A stretch of DNA of 64,000 bases from Siphonodentalium dalli (GCA_032622095.1 CP136062.1:4030001-4094000), one strand, 5' to 3'; counted from the first letter of the stretch, positions 33,215 to 45,302 are shown. The notes: a model not told the origin generated them from the letters alone. Made by a program: numbers and translations.

Positions 33215-33431
33215 TTAATAATATGTTTGTTTCCCCTCGCCCGACCGCCCCATTTTAAACCCGCCGACTGAGATTATTATTTGCGTCTCGTTGGTAAAAA
33301 ATTATTTATATTCATGTTCAGGAAATCGGCATTCCTCCGGTCCATTTCCGGTGTTTTTTAATTCCGCGTTTTTGCTTTTCCGCTTTACCGACGTTAAACT
33401 TCCGGGTGATGTTTGTTGACATTTCGCGATG

Positions 33432-33791
33432 GATTAGTCTGCTAAAAAGCAGAAAATATCTGCAAGTCTCTGTGTTAACATCGTTTTGAAAAATGGCGAC
33501 AAAAATACGACATTAATTAAGAATAGGATCGGCGAATATGACACAGAACGCACGTGGTCCGATGTGTTGGAAAGTTTGCTAACCGGCAATGACAAGGTCA
33601 CGGAGGTGAAGTTGAAAAACAGCGTGGTAGCTGTCAGCGTTTCGCAAACCGGAACGGACACTGTCAATGTATTTTCGTGCGATTCGGGCGAAGCTGTTCA
33701 GGTGATAATGGACTTCGACCCAAAATTGAAATTTGTGAAATTTCTTGTCAGTGAACCAGGACTGCAGAGTGCTATAATTTCAACTAAATAA
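33432..33791 (+). pseudogene. conserved unrecognised ORF, ~100 aa (W block, unit 1)
   Basis: From the ATG at 33486 the frame is open for 101 codons (MKNGDKNTTLIKNRIGEYDT...). It also extends upstream, reading SAKKQKISASLCVNIVLKNG, to an ATG-GAT-TAG at ~33430, so an in-frame TAG sits at the third codon. The sequence alternates hydrophobic beta-type stretches (VTEVKLKNSVVAVSVSQTG). I do not know the family. It may be the N-terminal module of the hAT-like gene of the next copy. Differences from the unit-2 copy (K/E, Q/R, L/H, I/F) all change the protein, which argues against recent selection. Confidence 0.4.
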
Positions 33792-34304
33792 ATTAGTCGT
33801 GCTCGACTGTCGGACTCCATTTGGATACATTTTAAGTGGTATGACTACCCACTAACAGACTTCCAGGAAAGGTTCTATAGAGTAATTGAAGACTCCAAAT
33901 GTCGCAATGCTCACCAGTGAACTAAATGTAGATAATAAGATAGTCCTTGAATTTGATGCATCACAGGTGCCTATAGAACCAATAATTAAGAAATGAATTT
34001 TCCTATCCATGACTTGTCTCATATCAAATATTTCACACTGTTGACATTCGTGTGTGAAACCTTAAATTGTTAATTTAATTCATTCAAACTTAATAAAACA
34101 TGAAGTACATGTTCTGACATGATCTTTTAACAATCAAACCATATTCCAAAGGCCTAAATACTTTCCGATATAACTATTGTAGTTTTGGCAAAAACAATAA
34201 ATAATATTTTACCTACCTACCTACCCAAGTAAAAAATTTAGGGTAGGGAGAGGGGAAACACAAAATCTTATAAGTGTGGCCTTGTAGAGAAAAAGCAGAA
34301 ACTC
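33792..34304. other. non-coding end of W block
   Basis: AT-rich, with no frame of interest. Contains ACCTACCTACCTACCC near 34210. Near-identical to 45872-46382 of unit 2. Confidence 0.5.
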
Positions 34305-34679
34305 AATCCTCCCACAATAAAACATAAACTCGATATTCCCGTCCTGAGGCTGAATAAGAATTAGGGCATCTCAATTCTCTTTCAAATTCAATTTGTTTAC
34401 GGACGCAGTAACCCACACATTCCTTGGAACAATCATAGCAAGTAGATAAAATAAATCCAACCGCCTCGCGTGACGGCATATTGGAAAATTAATTTTCTTC
34501 CTTTGGTTCATGATCAGGTTGTGAATAGTGTTTTTAATTTTCATCCAATTGAATCTTTTCAATTGTTTGTTTGTAGCTACATGTATAGCACTCTCACATT
34601 CGGATTTCTTCAATTCTCTGCACATAGTGATGTTGGCTTTGAATATTGTTTTTAACAACTCCGTCTCCTGTTTGGTTAG
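34305..34679 (-). pseudogene. displaced recombinase SANT-like C-terminus
   Basis: Matches 28176-28554 of the X block. The frame is open on the minus strand and reads LLKTIFKANITMCRELKKSE then, after a two-codon insertion (HV), KRFNWMKIKNTIHNL. It lies between the end of W (34304) and a DDE fragment (34680), where unit 2 has other sequence. The junctions carry only a few bases of shared sequence, suggesting end-joining or template switching. It is the least damaged of the three SANT copies here, together with that at 51.6 kb. Confidence 0.55.
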
Positions 34680-35740
34680 TCAGTATCTCCTTAATGTACA
34701 GTGGATCTGCTGAAGGAGAGTTGCTACCACCTTATGTGGTATACAAAGCGGAGCACCTGTGGTCAACATGGACATACGGTGGACCACCTGGGACGCGTTA
34801 CAATAGGTCAAAATCCGGTTGGTTTGATTCTACTTCATTCGAAGATTGGTTTTTCACCATCGCTCTACCACATATGAAGAAGAAGGCTGGAAAGAAAGTG
34901 ATGCTTGGTGACAATTTATCAACCCACATTAACCCTGAAGTACTGAAGGCATGTGCTGAGAATGACATAGCGTTTGTTTGCCTTCCGCCAAATAGCACCC
35001 ACCTGACCCAGCCACTGGACATTGCTTTTTTCCGGGCCATGAAGATAAAATGGAGATTGTTATTGACTGATTGGAAGAAGCGGGAAAAGTCGGCAAGCGC
35101 TATACCCAAGGATGTGTTCCCAATACAGCTGGCAAAACTGCATGATGCAATCTCTGATAATGTTTCCGAGAATCTTAAGTCCGGTTTCAGGAAAGCTGGG
35201 ATTTGGCCAATTAACAAGAATGAAATTTTAGATCGACTTCCTCACAGGCGTGACAGCACAAACTTAATCGGAGATAGCTTCATTGAATACCATGGTGATT
35301 TAAGAGGTGAAGTTGCAAAAGAGCCCCGACTGAAACGAAAGAAGTTAAACATCGAACCTGGAAAAAGTGTGTCTTTATGAAGACATCAAATGCAGTGAAA
35401 AAAGTTCTGAAGCAGCAGCGGCTCCATGTGTTGAGAACAATCAGAATAAATCTGCACAGTCTACTAGCAGTGGCCCGACTGGAAGTGGAGATGGGCCTAT
35501 TGACAATGAGACTGGGATGTCTGATGGCGAAATCGAGAGAATGGTGTATGGGGATGATGACTGTTCAACAGACCAGTCCGATGGTGAAAATGCGGAAGAA
35601 TCATACAATTCCAACAACATTCAAAAATGTGAGAAAATAAAACTAGGATAATTAGAGCAGAATGAAGAAATTGTCCCAGAAAACTTACACCAAACTATAT
35701 TACAATTTAAATGTTCTGAAATTTAAAACGTTATGACAAT
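34680..35740 (+). pseudogene. DDE transposase fragment without transposon ends
   Basis: Starts abruptly at CAGTATCTCC, the same point as the T1 transposase frame, and runs through GDNLSTHI and the canonical LPPNSTHLTQPLD to the acidic C-terminal tail (GDDDCSTDQSDGENAEES, stop at 35651). One extra T near 35374 shifts the frame (SVSL-stop against SVSYEDIK). No terminal repeat flanks it, so it moved by rearrangement and not by transposition. It joins the recombinase V block at ~35757. Confidence 0.75.
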
Positions 35741-35756
35741 ACATTACTTCAAAGTT

Positions 35757-36282
35757 GAAGACTTAACTGTTTTGTTTTTGTATTGGTCAACTGTTATTCT
35801 TTCGGTCTCCCCTCCTCTCCGCCTGTTGAATAGCACAATTTCTGCCAATGTTATCTGACTCAATGTTTCCCAATGTGATTTGGAAAATGCTTCGTTAAGG
35901 GTACTTTTGTTCAAGTCACTCATTTTCTATAAGTACGCTTGGAATTTCATGATGTCGTCTGTTATAGGGAGAACCTGCCCTTTGTTTAGTCTGTTTGATA
36001 CCACTGTTTGCAATGCTGGACTTGACACTTCATCTTCCCATTCATTTTGTATAACTTCCAGGAAGCCTTCAGCGTCCTTAGCTCCATCAGGATTGCTTGA
36101 CATAAGAGAGTCTGTCCTCTTGACTCGTGCACCTTTCTTGAGCTGATGTCAAAGTTTCAAAGCAAGCGAAGGATTATTGTATCTGTTCGTGTTCGGATTG
36201 TACTTGCACAAGATCCTTGTCGCTTGAACAATAACAGGGTATTTACTTGGAACTAGGATATCATTTATGGTTAATTCCACAT
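35757..36282 (-). pseudogene. tyrosine recombinase middle region (V block, unit 1)
   Basis: On the minus strand: NVELTINDILVPSKYPVIVQ, NTNRYNNPSLALKL, GARVKRTDSLM and later WETLSQITLAEIVLFNRRRG, with the catalytic-arginine motif FNRRRGGE (35825-35850). Two in-frame stops are present: TGA (plus 36150-36152) after LALKL, and TAG (plus 35928-35930) after AYL. Both are shared with unit 2. The coding region is cut at 35757, before the rest of the core. The upstream side is split by the TA-flanked insert at 36285. Confidence 0.68.
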
Positions 36283-36284
36283 TA

Positions 36285-37987
36285 AGGTTCCACTCACGTC
36301 AATTTTCAGTTTTTGTGTGGCCATTCTTAAATTGGTGTTAGTTAAATTGTCACATTGTCAGCTTTCTGAGACTGATTTTGATTTTTTTAACGCCACTTAG
36401 TTTTCGTTTTATGATTTCTCAAAGGGTTTGAATATTGAATTATGTTTTTGGGGCGTATTGGGTGTAATTTTTTTGTAATATTATTCTGAACATAACTGGT
36501 GTAAATGATAATGAAAAACACTGTAAGATGCATGTCATATGGTCAATTTGATTAACTCAATCATTTCTATAGGCATTCTCATGCGAATTGATTATTTTTT
36601 TTAATTTATATAGTAATATTTTTTCGTGTAACCTGTCACGAAATTGGTATATATATTTTTTTACTTGAAGAGATGTGAAATGTTTTATTGAGACCATGTC
36701 ATATTTTTATCTTCTAGACAGGGGTAGAAACAAGAAGCAAAATATACTTGGTCCTTCCTTACAAAGAAAGTTCAGATAAAGAGACTCAAAATCTGTAACC
36801 TCTGTCACAAAAATAGTGAAAAATGTCCTGAACCAAAATAAATTTACAATTCAGCGGACTCAATCACAAAAACTTTATAGATGGCCAGATTCCATGTACA
36901 AAACAGTGAAAAGTGCTTGTCATAAAATGGTGGATACTAATACATACATGTACCACCAACTCATCCACCCCCCCCCCCCCCCACCCCACATTACATTCCA
37001 GATATCACTCGGCATGGCAAGTGAAATGGATTACACAGCTTATATAGTTAATTAGTAAATATATGACTCAAAGAACATTTGGAATAACAAGCTTCAACAT
37101 TTGAGAATTTCCTGACACTATCAAGCATTAAACAGCAAAGTTGCCACCAGACCTCATACCAGCATGATATATCATCCCAGATGTGATGGAATACTAGTAA
37201 ACCACCATGGTTGCATGTATGAGTTTGATGGAATTCATATATCCAAGGATGCATGTACATTAAGTTGACATCGGTACGATGCATTCAATCTGAATACTTG
37301 GGCTCAATGGGTCGGATTAAGAGATTCCTGAATTTTCACAGATCTATACTTGAGTAAAGACCCCCCTCCCATCATACAGTGACATCCCGCATATCAGTTT
37401 GATGGAAAGGACCCTGTCTTGATCAACAGTCGAGGGCTGTACAGGGTTGAAGTGGAGTAAAAAATTTACATGAACCTACCAAATATGTATTATGTGTTCT
37501 TTTTTAATTGAAGTTGAGGAAATTAAATTGATTCTGTTTGTTGAAAATACCTCTTCCTGTGATTTGTGGGAACGTAACCGGTCACGAAATTACATGTGAC
37601 CTCTGTCACGGAAAGATCACACATCAAATCAATTATGTGGAGTACTACATCCTTAAATTCTTACAGGTATACATATCTAACAATATTCTATATCATTTTG
37701 CTATTTGAGATTTAGTGAAGGGTCAATGATGAGATAGAATTTACAGGCAACATTCAGAGATTTCAAAAAGGTGTCTTTTTTCTTACCTCTGTCACGGTTT
37801 ACTATCAAGATCTAATGCTTGAAAAAATCAAAGTCTTCTTAAAATTGTATTCTTTTATACAAAAATATCGATATTTTGTTTATAAAATACAATAAAAACC
37901 ACTGTCTTCTTATTCTATGATGGAAACTTCTTGGTGAAAGTTGTCAATTCAAATTGTTTGTAACCTCTGTCACGATGGAATTAACCT
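36285..37987. mobile_element. 1.7-kb TA-flanked non-coding element in the recombinase gene (unit 1)
   Basis: Ends AGGTTCCACTCACG on the left and, in reverse complement, AGGTTAATTCCATCGTGACA on the right, each next to TA. Six copies of GTAACCTCTGTCACG or variants occur at about 36628, 36795, 37574, 37596, 37783 and 37960, like subterminal transposase-binding repeats. There is no transposase frame. The flanking minus-strand sequence on both sides belongs to the recombinase (MREMARLLIQTR before, NVELTINDIL after), so it interrupts that gene. A poly-C run lies near 36968. The same insert is in unit 2 (47880-49559). Confidence 0.68.
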
Positions 37988-38207
37988 TATACATTGTATA
38001 TCTGGATCAACATTTCGCGTTTGAATGAGTAGCCTTGCCATTTCTCTCATCTTCTGACTTATATAGCTGTACAGAAGGGGAAGGTAAGGTGCGCATGTCT
38101 CTGAAATAATTTCTCCCCTAACTTTATGATGTAACGATCATTTCGAGCGGCGATCGTGATTTCGTCGGACGCCATTCTTGTAAAAACTTGATTCCTCAGA
38201 CTCCGTC
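37988..38207 (-). pseudogene. recombinase upstream segment and deleted X block
   Basis: The minus strand reads SQKMREMARLLIQTR and VDPDIQC, a conserved helical segment before the recombinase core. 38118-38198 matches the first ~80 bp of the X block, then jumps to the X-block end (CTCCGTCTCCTGTTTGG). About 2.4 kb containing both the zinc-finger and SANT exons are therefore missing here compared with 26.1-28.6 kb. Confidence 0.6.
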
Positions 38208-38511
38208 TCCTGTTTGGTTAGTCAAAAAGTTCGGACATGACCCATTTTCTACAGGCCATAAATAGTCATTGGGAGCAACTCGCATACCAAATTTTTTGAA
38301 TCCGTTCACAAATGTCAAAGTTGTAAGGCATTCTTTAGGTCCGCCCGCCTGCCTGCCGCCCGCCCGTACGCCAACCGTCCCTCATCAAACCAAAACACAA
38401 ATCAGTTGAATGTGCTATTAAATGTCCTCATAGTGGTGAACATCCATACAAAAAAATTATTCAAATTGGTTCATAAAAACAATATGTGATATAGTTGGAG
38501 TCATAGCTACT

Positions 38512-38946
38512 ATGCCAGAGAGGTTTATAAAACATCGCTGGCTGTCTGTTTATGATAGATCATTCCCTGCCTTGCAAATTTTCTATTACGGATTTATCCA
38601 TCAAAGTTTAAGAGCTGACTACAAAGATGTGATAGATGAAATATATAAGACCTTGAACATCAGCAACGAGTCAAGAGCAGAAATAGAGAAAATGCATACA
38701 ACACTGAGGAAAAAGAACATGACGAAAGAGGGAACTGACAGAAAAAAGAGTTGTCGAGATACTTTTCTTCACACAGGACAAGACTCAGCTTCAACTGGCT
38801 TTCTCAAATGCAAGTGTCCTGAGTATATTGAAAGCATATGTCGGTTTATTTCAAACAAAGGACACATTGGTTCACCAATTGCATGATAAACAGCTGGACA
38901 CCTTCAAGCAATTGCTTTCCTGTTTTATAAAGAAACAAACATGCTG
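38512..38946 (+). pseudogene. hAT-like transposase fragment (Y block, unit 2)
   Basis: Starts MPERFIKHRWLSVYDRS and lacks the VDTERL codons of the other copies. A frame change near RKKSCRDTFLHTGQD separates it from the FFTQDKTQLQLAF region, which is present in another frame. It ends with the same KKQTC-stop as unit 1. Confidence 0.6.
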
Positions 38947-39770
38947 AGGTAAATCCTGCAGTCTGATTATAAGTATATTACCTCATCATGTTGGTGTCTT
39001 AAAATGTATGCCACTTTTGAAAATAATGATGCCAAAAGTTCATCGTAGGCTCATAATGCTGTAAGGTTCAAAGTCAATTTTAAGTACCGTAAAGCGGGGT
39101 TACTTTGGCCCGCAGGGGTAACTTTGGCCCAAAAACAAAAAAGTTTTCTCAAACCGTGATACAATTAATAACAGTATACTCCCATTCTAAGAGTATACAT
39201 CTTCAATATTAACTTTATTCCAGTATTTTAATTACCAAGAAAAATGTTTTCTGAAGAAATTTGAGACAAAATGGATTCCAGGTAAGGTAAAATACTGGAT
39301 GTAAACAAGTATTTCATAAGCGCTAAAAATAGAACCTTCCCAAAATCCTTATGGTGTGGTCACATGACCAAGGTCAAAAAAGTTGTATGTTTTATGACTT
39401 CTGATCATTGTTATGACATTAACAGCTGCTTAAGGATATGATAGGCATAATATATCAGTTTTACTTGCTTTAGAGTTAATGATTTGAAGTTTCAATTCAG
39501 TAGGCGTGGCACATAAAGATTTGCACCAAAAAATAATTGCCAAAAATGGCTATATGAGTATTCTGAGGTCGGGAAAATGATTTTTCAGCGTGTATTTTTT
39601 TTTTATGACTGACCCAATCCCCCCGCCCCCGAGTTCATAGGCTTTTTTCGAATGGTCGCTTTGTCCATGTTTCTGAGAATATCTTTGAGATTAAGCTGAA
39701 ATTTGCATAAATTGTTTTGCTTCAAGTACTTTGCTATTAAACTGATTCAAATTTCAAAATGAAGGGATCG

Positions 39771-42112
39771 GGGGGGGGGGGGATTGTTTAGATCTTACAA
39801 GAATAGCAGGAATACTGATTACTGTAGTGAAGTGGGGGGGGGGGAAATCCTTAAAACGTAAACGTATTTCCAGTTCATTCTCATATGTCCCTTTAAACAT
39901 AAAATCATCAGACAACGACTAACTTATATTTTCATGATCTCAGACAACTCTTAAACGGAATGCGTAATTCACATGTCCCTTTAACTAAAATCGATAGATA
40001 GGTCACCATACGAATGTTATTTTGCTTTTCTGACCGTGGCTAACGACCAAAGGGAACATCCCTATTTACCACTTTAATTCAGACTACAATACAAACACCA
40101 TAATTAATTCATCAGGCATGAATAATCTTCAAAAGTCAACTCAGTCCCCTGTGCAATAGCTATGTATGGTGGCTATGTGTTTGGGAGAGCTTTGCTAGAC
40201 TTTAATTTTCGATGCCCTGGGGCAATGTTTCATTTCTATTAAAATATATTCACTGGACAGCTGCTGTGGTATGTTTTGGGTAAACGAGGGTCTTGATCTT
40301 GCTGTACAGCTGTTGTATACGAAATTTCCTATGGGACGGATATATTTCCCATTGACAATGTTTTCAACATAGCTATGGTTAAAATTGTGTCTTTATTCAG
40401 TAAAATTTTCATGAAAAATTGTGTCTTTATTCAGTACAATTTTCATGGAATTAATAGGATTATCTGGATCAATTCATGTTCTTTTCTCTGACAACTCCTT
40501 AAAAAGTAAGTTCTTTGTTTTTCTTCTTTTATATTCTACATGTATATTATTATGTGTACTCGGTGCCGTCCACAAACATTTAGACATACTGGAAAGCATG
40601 TTAGTCTGATTAATACTTACAGACACTCTCAGAATACACGTAATAGATGTAATTATGGCATAATCAATTTTCTAGCCATTCTTTGGCATAATCAATTTTC
40701 TAGCCATTCTTTTCTTGTATGGGCACACCATAATTGATTATTCAGTTACATTTCTGACTATCCGACTTGTCAACTCTGATCAACTTTGGTTTGTTCGAAA
40801 CTTGAACACATTAAAACCATTTCGATAACGCCTACATACAATGGCGATACATGTACAGCGATCTATCTATTTTTAAAATCAACATTTTAACCCAATCCGG
40901 GTGTGTCATAAACAAAATACCACTAACCATCCGTGTAGATATGTTTGCAAAACATTGGAACCATTTGGCTAAATGGAACATTCCTAAACCATACTTCAAA
41001 CTTCAAGTGACTATAATGTCTTTAATTTTAAATTTTTTCGAATTACTTCAACTAATTTCTGTTATCTAAAGATATTTCTCGCTGGACGCAACCAGTTTCT
41101 TGACAAACTGTCATAAATAACTAATGTTTTCAAATGGATAATCTGAGCACAATAAAACTAATATTATACGCTCACTTGACCGACATAACAGCCTTAACAA
41201 AAATTTAACCCGCAATTCGTTCAAAACCAGAACTCACTAAACTCATACTGATTAACTTGACAACATCCTAAAATCATCAGTAAATTTAATACCTATATAA
41301 CCTGCATTAGGTGTAATAATTTAGACCAGCGTACATGTAACTAATAATACCTCGAAAACAAACAATCTTTATTTCAAATCGACGCAACGATTAATGAAAC
41401 AACAACTCGAAATAGACATACTGGCACAACACAACAGCAGTTTCTAAGTTTACCTTATATAGAAAAATTGATGGAACCATTTTAAACTATAGTTAAATCT
41501 ACCTATTTACCTATAAAGAGTTGTGAACCAAGCCAAATAATTGCAAAATTGTCTCATACCTTGTATTCCTTCCTATTTCTCCGTGACCACCTGGCATCCA
41601 TCTCCAAGAATTCCAAGAAATGTCTAGCTCACAGCACCACGTCGACCTGTACCACTCTCGGGCTGGTCCCAGGTTCTTAGCATTAAGTTGGCAATTCTTA
41701 GAACACGTTGATGAAATTTATTATTACAAATATTTACAAAGTCACATCAGGCGGCCACGGGGAATAATACAACAACATCTTCTCACGCTGCACGTTAGTA
41801 TCAAGTCTGCGTTCAGAAACAAGAGTGAGATCAGAGAGCTTGGCTCTGTCTCGTATATATGGGCTGAGAGGAAAACGTCCCGAACTCCAGATGTCGTGAT
41901 TTGATTGGAACACGTATGCGCCGCTCCCATCAAAACACCAGATGGACAATTCCATCAACAACAGATGGATATTTCCATCAACAACAGATGGACAATTTAA
42001 TAAGGTGTTTTGATGAAAGCAGTGAACCCCAGAGGCAATTATCTAAATCATTCACCTGAGAGTTGTTGTTCCCAACATCAGGCCAGGACACTGACCCTAG
42101 CTACGAAAGTAT
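39771..42112. other. unique filler inside T2
   Basis: No gene. Begins with a G run at 39771. Contains small tandem duplications: ATTGTGTCTTTATTCAGTA twice at about 40385-40440, and GGCATAATCAATTTTCTAGC twice at 40657-40711 (28-bp step). A 12-bp inverted repeat CATCAAAACACC (41928-41939/42004-42015) encloses repeats of CCATCAACAACAGATGGA. It may be a separate insertion with its own ends, or a capture of host DNA. Confidence 0.5.
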
Positions 42113-42608
42113 TACAAATGTTTCCGAGAATCTTAAGTCCGGTTTCAGGAAAGCTGGGATTTGGCCAATTAACAAGAATGAAATTTTAGATCGACTTCCT
42201 CACAGGCGTGACAGCACAAACTTAATCGGAGATAGCTTCATTGAATACCATGGTGATTTAAGAGGTGAAGTTGCAAAAGAGCCCCGACTGAAACGAAAGA
42301 AGTTAAACATCGAACCTGGAAAAAGTGTGTCTTATGAAGACATCAAATGCAGTGAAAAAAGTTCTGAAGCAGCAGCGGCTCCATGTGTTGAGAACAATCA
42401 GAATAAATCTGCACAGTCTACTAGCAGTGGCCCGACTGGAAGTGGAGATGGGCCTATTGACAATGAGACTGGGATGTCTGATGGCGAAATCGAGAGAATG
42501 GTGTATGGGGATGATGACTGTTCAACAGACCAGTCCGATGGTGAAAATGCGGAAGAATCATACAATTCCAACAACATTCAAAAATGTGAGAAAATAAAAC
42601 TAGGATAA
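42113..42608 (+). pseudogene. DDE transposase C-terminal fragment (T2)
   Basis: The frame enters at NVSENLKSGFRKAGIWPINK and runs without interruption through SVSYEDIKCSEKSSEAAAAP to the acidic tail ending IKLG-stop. It contains neither catalytic GDN nor QPLD, because the 5' part was replaced by unrelated sequence. It shows the intact C-terminus that T1 lost. Confidence 0.75.
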
Positions 42609-43067
42609 TTAGAGCAGAATGAAGAAATTGTCCCAGAAAACTTACACCAAACTATATTACAATTTATATGTTCTGAAATTTAAAACGTTATGACAATACA
42701 TTACTGTACATGTGCCATAAGCAAAACACATTCATCTCAACTGACCAGTTTACGATGAATTTAAATGATTGCCTGCTAATTTGCGGCTTATGTAACAGTC
42801 AAGTTGTTCGTCATCTACATAATTCAAAGAAAATTGTGTGCATGGACATGAATCTAAGGCATGCTAGATGAATACTGCGCGATTTAATGGGAAACTTCAC
42901 ATCAATTGCTTACCTTTTATTTTCGTAGGACTTTTGTACTTCAAACAATTCTCAAACAATAATTAAAGTATAAATGACATTAGTTTAATAATAGTGTCTA
43001 CAATAATAATCATCTAAACGCATTGAAGAGGAAGGTTAACACATGTTCATCACACCATCGTTTCTTG

Positions 43068-43331
43068 TTTCAGGTGATTGGGTCGTGGTGAATTATGAGG
43101 GGTCGCCATTTCCTGGTCAGGTAGAGACTGTTGAAGTTACTGGCGCTGAAGAAAAATGTTATGGTCAAGTGTGATACCACAGGCTGGAAATGGCCAAAGA
43201 CAAGAGACCAGATTCTTAACCATTTTAGTGACATTCTTGAGAATATTGATATATCTTCTATTGTGCTTTACAATGATAGGGGTGTCTTCAAGATAGAGTG
43301 TGGAATTATATTTCAGACCTGGGGTGTATAG
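43068..43331 (+). pseudogene. transposase C-terminal chromo/Tudor-like exon (T2)
   Basis: Same as T1 at 31040-31297, including the TTTCTTGTTTCAG acceptor and the frameshift between GQVETVEVTG and NVMVKCDTTGWKWP. One substitution changes IVPYN to IVLYN. Confidence 0.58.
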
Positions 43332-43671
43332 TGAGACCTTCCGGAAATAGATTTCTCTATGTTGTACAAGTAATGTGCAGCACTGTGTCTGACATAATTG
43401 TTGACATACATGTATAATTATGTGTTAGAATGTGTTATATCAGTCATATCCCTGAATTGTGTTTGCTTAATTAATATAAGTATGTTATTTCTGTTGTCTG
43501 TTTGTTTTAAACTACCCAAGTGTATACGCATTTGTCATCAGCATTGACTAATGGTGCAAAAACAATTGGTGGCCAAAGTTACCCAACAGGTGGGGTAACT
43601 TTGGCCACCCACAAACAAAACAAAAACTAACACATTCTAGTATAGTCTCAGGTATTGCATATTTGTGACAT

Positions 43672-43775
43672 TGTAGACACATCAGGTCCGCATATTTAAG
43701 CAACTAGAAATTAGTGATAGGTTTGTAGACACATCAGGTCCGCATATTTAAGCAACTAGAAATTAGTGATAGGTT
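43672..43775 (+). repeat. 52-bp tandem duplication inside T2
   Basis: TGTAGACACATCAGGTCCGC and the following bases occur twice in a row (43672-43723, 43724-43775). T1 has a single copy, so the duplication arose after the units separated. Confidence 0.9.
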
Positions 43776-43841
43776 TCTTTGTTTATAAGTTATCAAGTGA
43801 GGAAGGCAAAAAGTGGGCCAAAGTAAACCCGCTTTACGGTA

Positions 43842-44368
43842 TAGATGAAACTACCTTCTTCCACATAGTCTGTCTTCCACCGGTATTTCATCGAGCGATT
43901 TCCCGCTATACTTTCCTACAGTGCCTTGGTCAAACGCATGTAATAATCTACCCATCCTGACAACTTGTATTGTCTCCTGTGGTAGACGGTAAAATGTTTT
44001 ATGCACTTCCATGTCGTGACCCATGAACTCTACCATAGTTTCCAAATCCTGCTTGCTGAGGTTCAATATCTGTGACACGGTCGCTACATGTTTCCTTAAC
44101 TTTGTGCTGGTTATCGAACCAGGAAATTTTAAATCTGCTTCTTTAGAAAACCTCCTCATAACGTCAGCACTTCTGATGGAATTTCGTGAATCGAAATTTG
44201 ATCTAGCGAAAACATAAGGATTTTCATCATGAACTCCTGCTTCCGTTCGGAATATTAGCAACAAATCGATGCTCTGCTCACACCGCTTTGTAATTAGCAC
44301 AGGAACAGTACGCCCCTTTTCCCCCTCGTATTCAACTCTGGAAAACATCGCACATAATGCCTTTTCCA
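43842..44368 (-). pseudogene. tyrosine recombinase C-terminal core (W block, unit 2)
   Basis: Same content as 31756-32281: TSTKLRKHVATVSQ, FMGHDMEVHKTFYR, GKSLDEI. The frame breaks at its 3' end (one extra base at ~43881) and it is fused at the same point (EKALCAMF) to the antisense hAT fragment. Shared breakpoints show that the fusion predates the unit duplication. Confidence 0.7.
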
Positions 44369-44370
44369 AG

Positions 44371-45302
44371 AAACTTTTCTTCACACAGGACAAGACTCAG
44401 CTTCAACTGGCTTTCTCAAATGCAAGTGTCCTGAGTATATTGAAAGCATATGTCTGTTTATTTCAAACAAAGGACACATTGGTTCACCAATTGCATGATA
44501 AACAGCTGGACACCTTCAAGCAATTTCTTTCCTGTTTTATAAAGCCAGAAGTTATATCCGAGAAGTCGACAAAGTTTTTGAAAAAGTTGAACATGGCTGA
44601 CAAGAAAAATCTCAATGACAGGAATATTTATTATGGAAACGAGGCAAAGAAAATCATAGCAAAGCTTGAAGAGAATGACTCGCAGGTGGAAGAGTTTAAG
44701 GCGAATGCTGAGGATGCCTATATTAATTGTGCGGGATATATGCAAAAAAGCTACCCCTAAACAGTGACATTCTAAAGACTCTTTCGTGCATTGACCCACT
44801 GGTAAGACCGCATCCATCACCTTACAGGGATTGGACTAGAAGGGCTTTCAAAACATTTGGAGAATTTTCTAACAGATGCTGATCATGATGATATCCACTG
44901 AGATTAGGGCCTACCAAATCGATGGAAGTCTTGCCAGATTATGACTATAAAGAAGGAAAGATAGTACAGTGGTGGGCTGGAGTATTTGCCACAGAGAAAT
45001 ATCCATAACTCTCTAAAATAGTGAAGGCTGCATTGTCCATCTTCCATGGCCCCATGGTTGAGTCTTCATTTAACCTTATGGGTGATATTATCGACGTCCG
45101 TTCAACAAGGCTCAACGCAGAAACATTTAATGCCATTCAGAGTATTAAATATGGCTTGCGGGCGAGAAACAGCACCAGTCTAAAATATTTTGAAAGGAAG
45201 GACCCTCTCCATTCGCCTGTACATCGGGATATATGCAGAAATTTAAGGAGTGCAGCGTCAAATTACAAAAAGGAGAAGGAGAAGCAAGCTGTTGGGCCAT
45301 AA
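44371..45302 (+). pseudogene. hAT-like transposase C-terminal half (W block, unit 2)
   Basis: Same as 32284-33214, with the same stop after SYP and the same disrupted region before KAALSIFHGPMVESSF. One additional base occurs near 44931 (AGTCTTGCC against AGTCTGCC). Confidence 0.7.

Larger units (their letters stand above)
39087..43839 (+). mobile_element. pogo/Tigger-like DNA transposon T2, with 2.3 kb of foreign middle
   Basis: The same terminal repeats as T1 (CCGTAAAGCGGGGTTACTTT at 39087; complement ending 43839), with TA at 39085-39086 and 43840-43841. The left 680 bp match T1 up to GAAGGGATCG. From ~39771 to ~42112 the sequence is unrelated and non-coding, and then the transposase C-terminal part resumes. 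It keeps the 455 bp (42400-42854) that T1 has lost. At the left end the motif GGGGTAACTTTGGCCC is doubled, unlike in T1. It lacks an intact transposase. Confidence 0.85.

Noticed and set aside
35880-36146. 88-codon plus-strand frame (also at 47478-47741)
   Set aside because: Antisense shadow of the recombinase middle region; the minus strand carries the conserved motifs.
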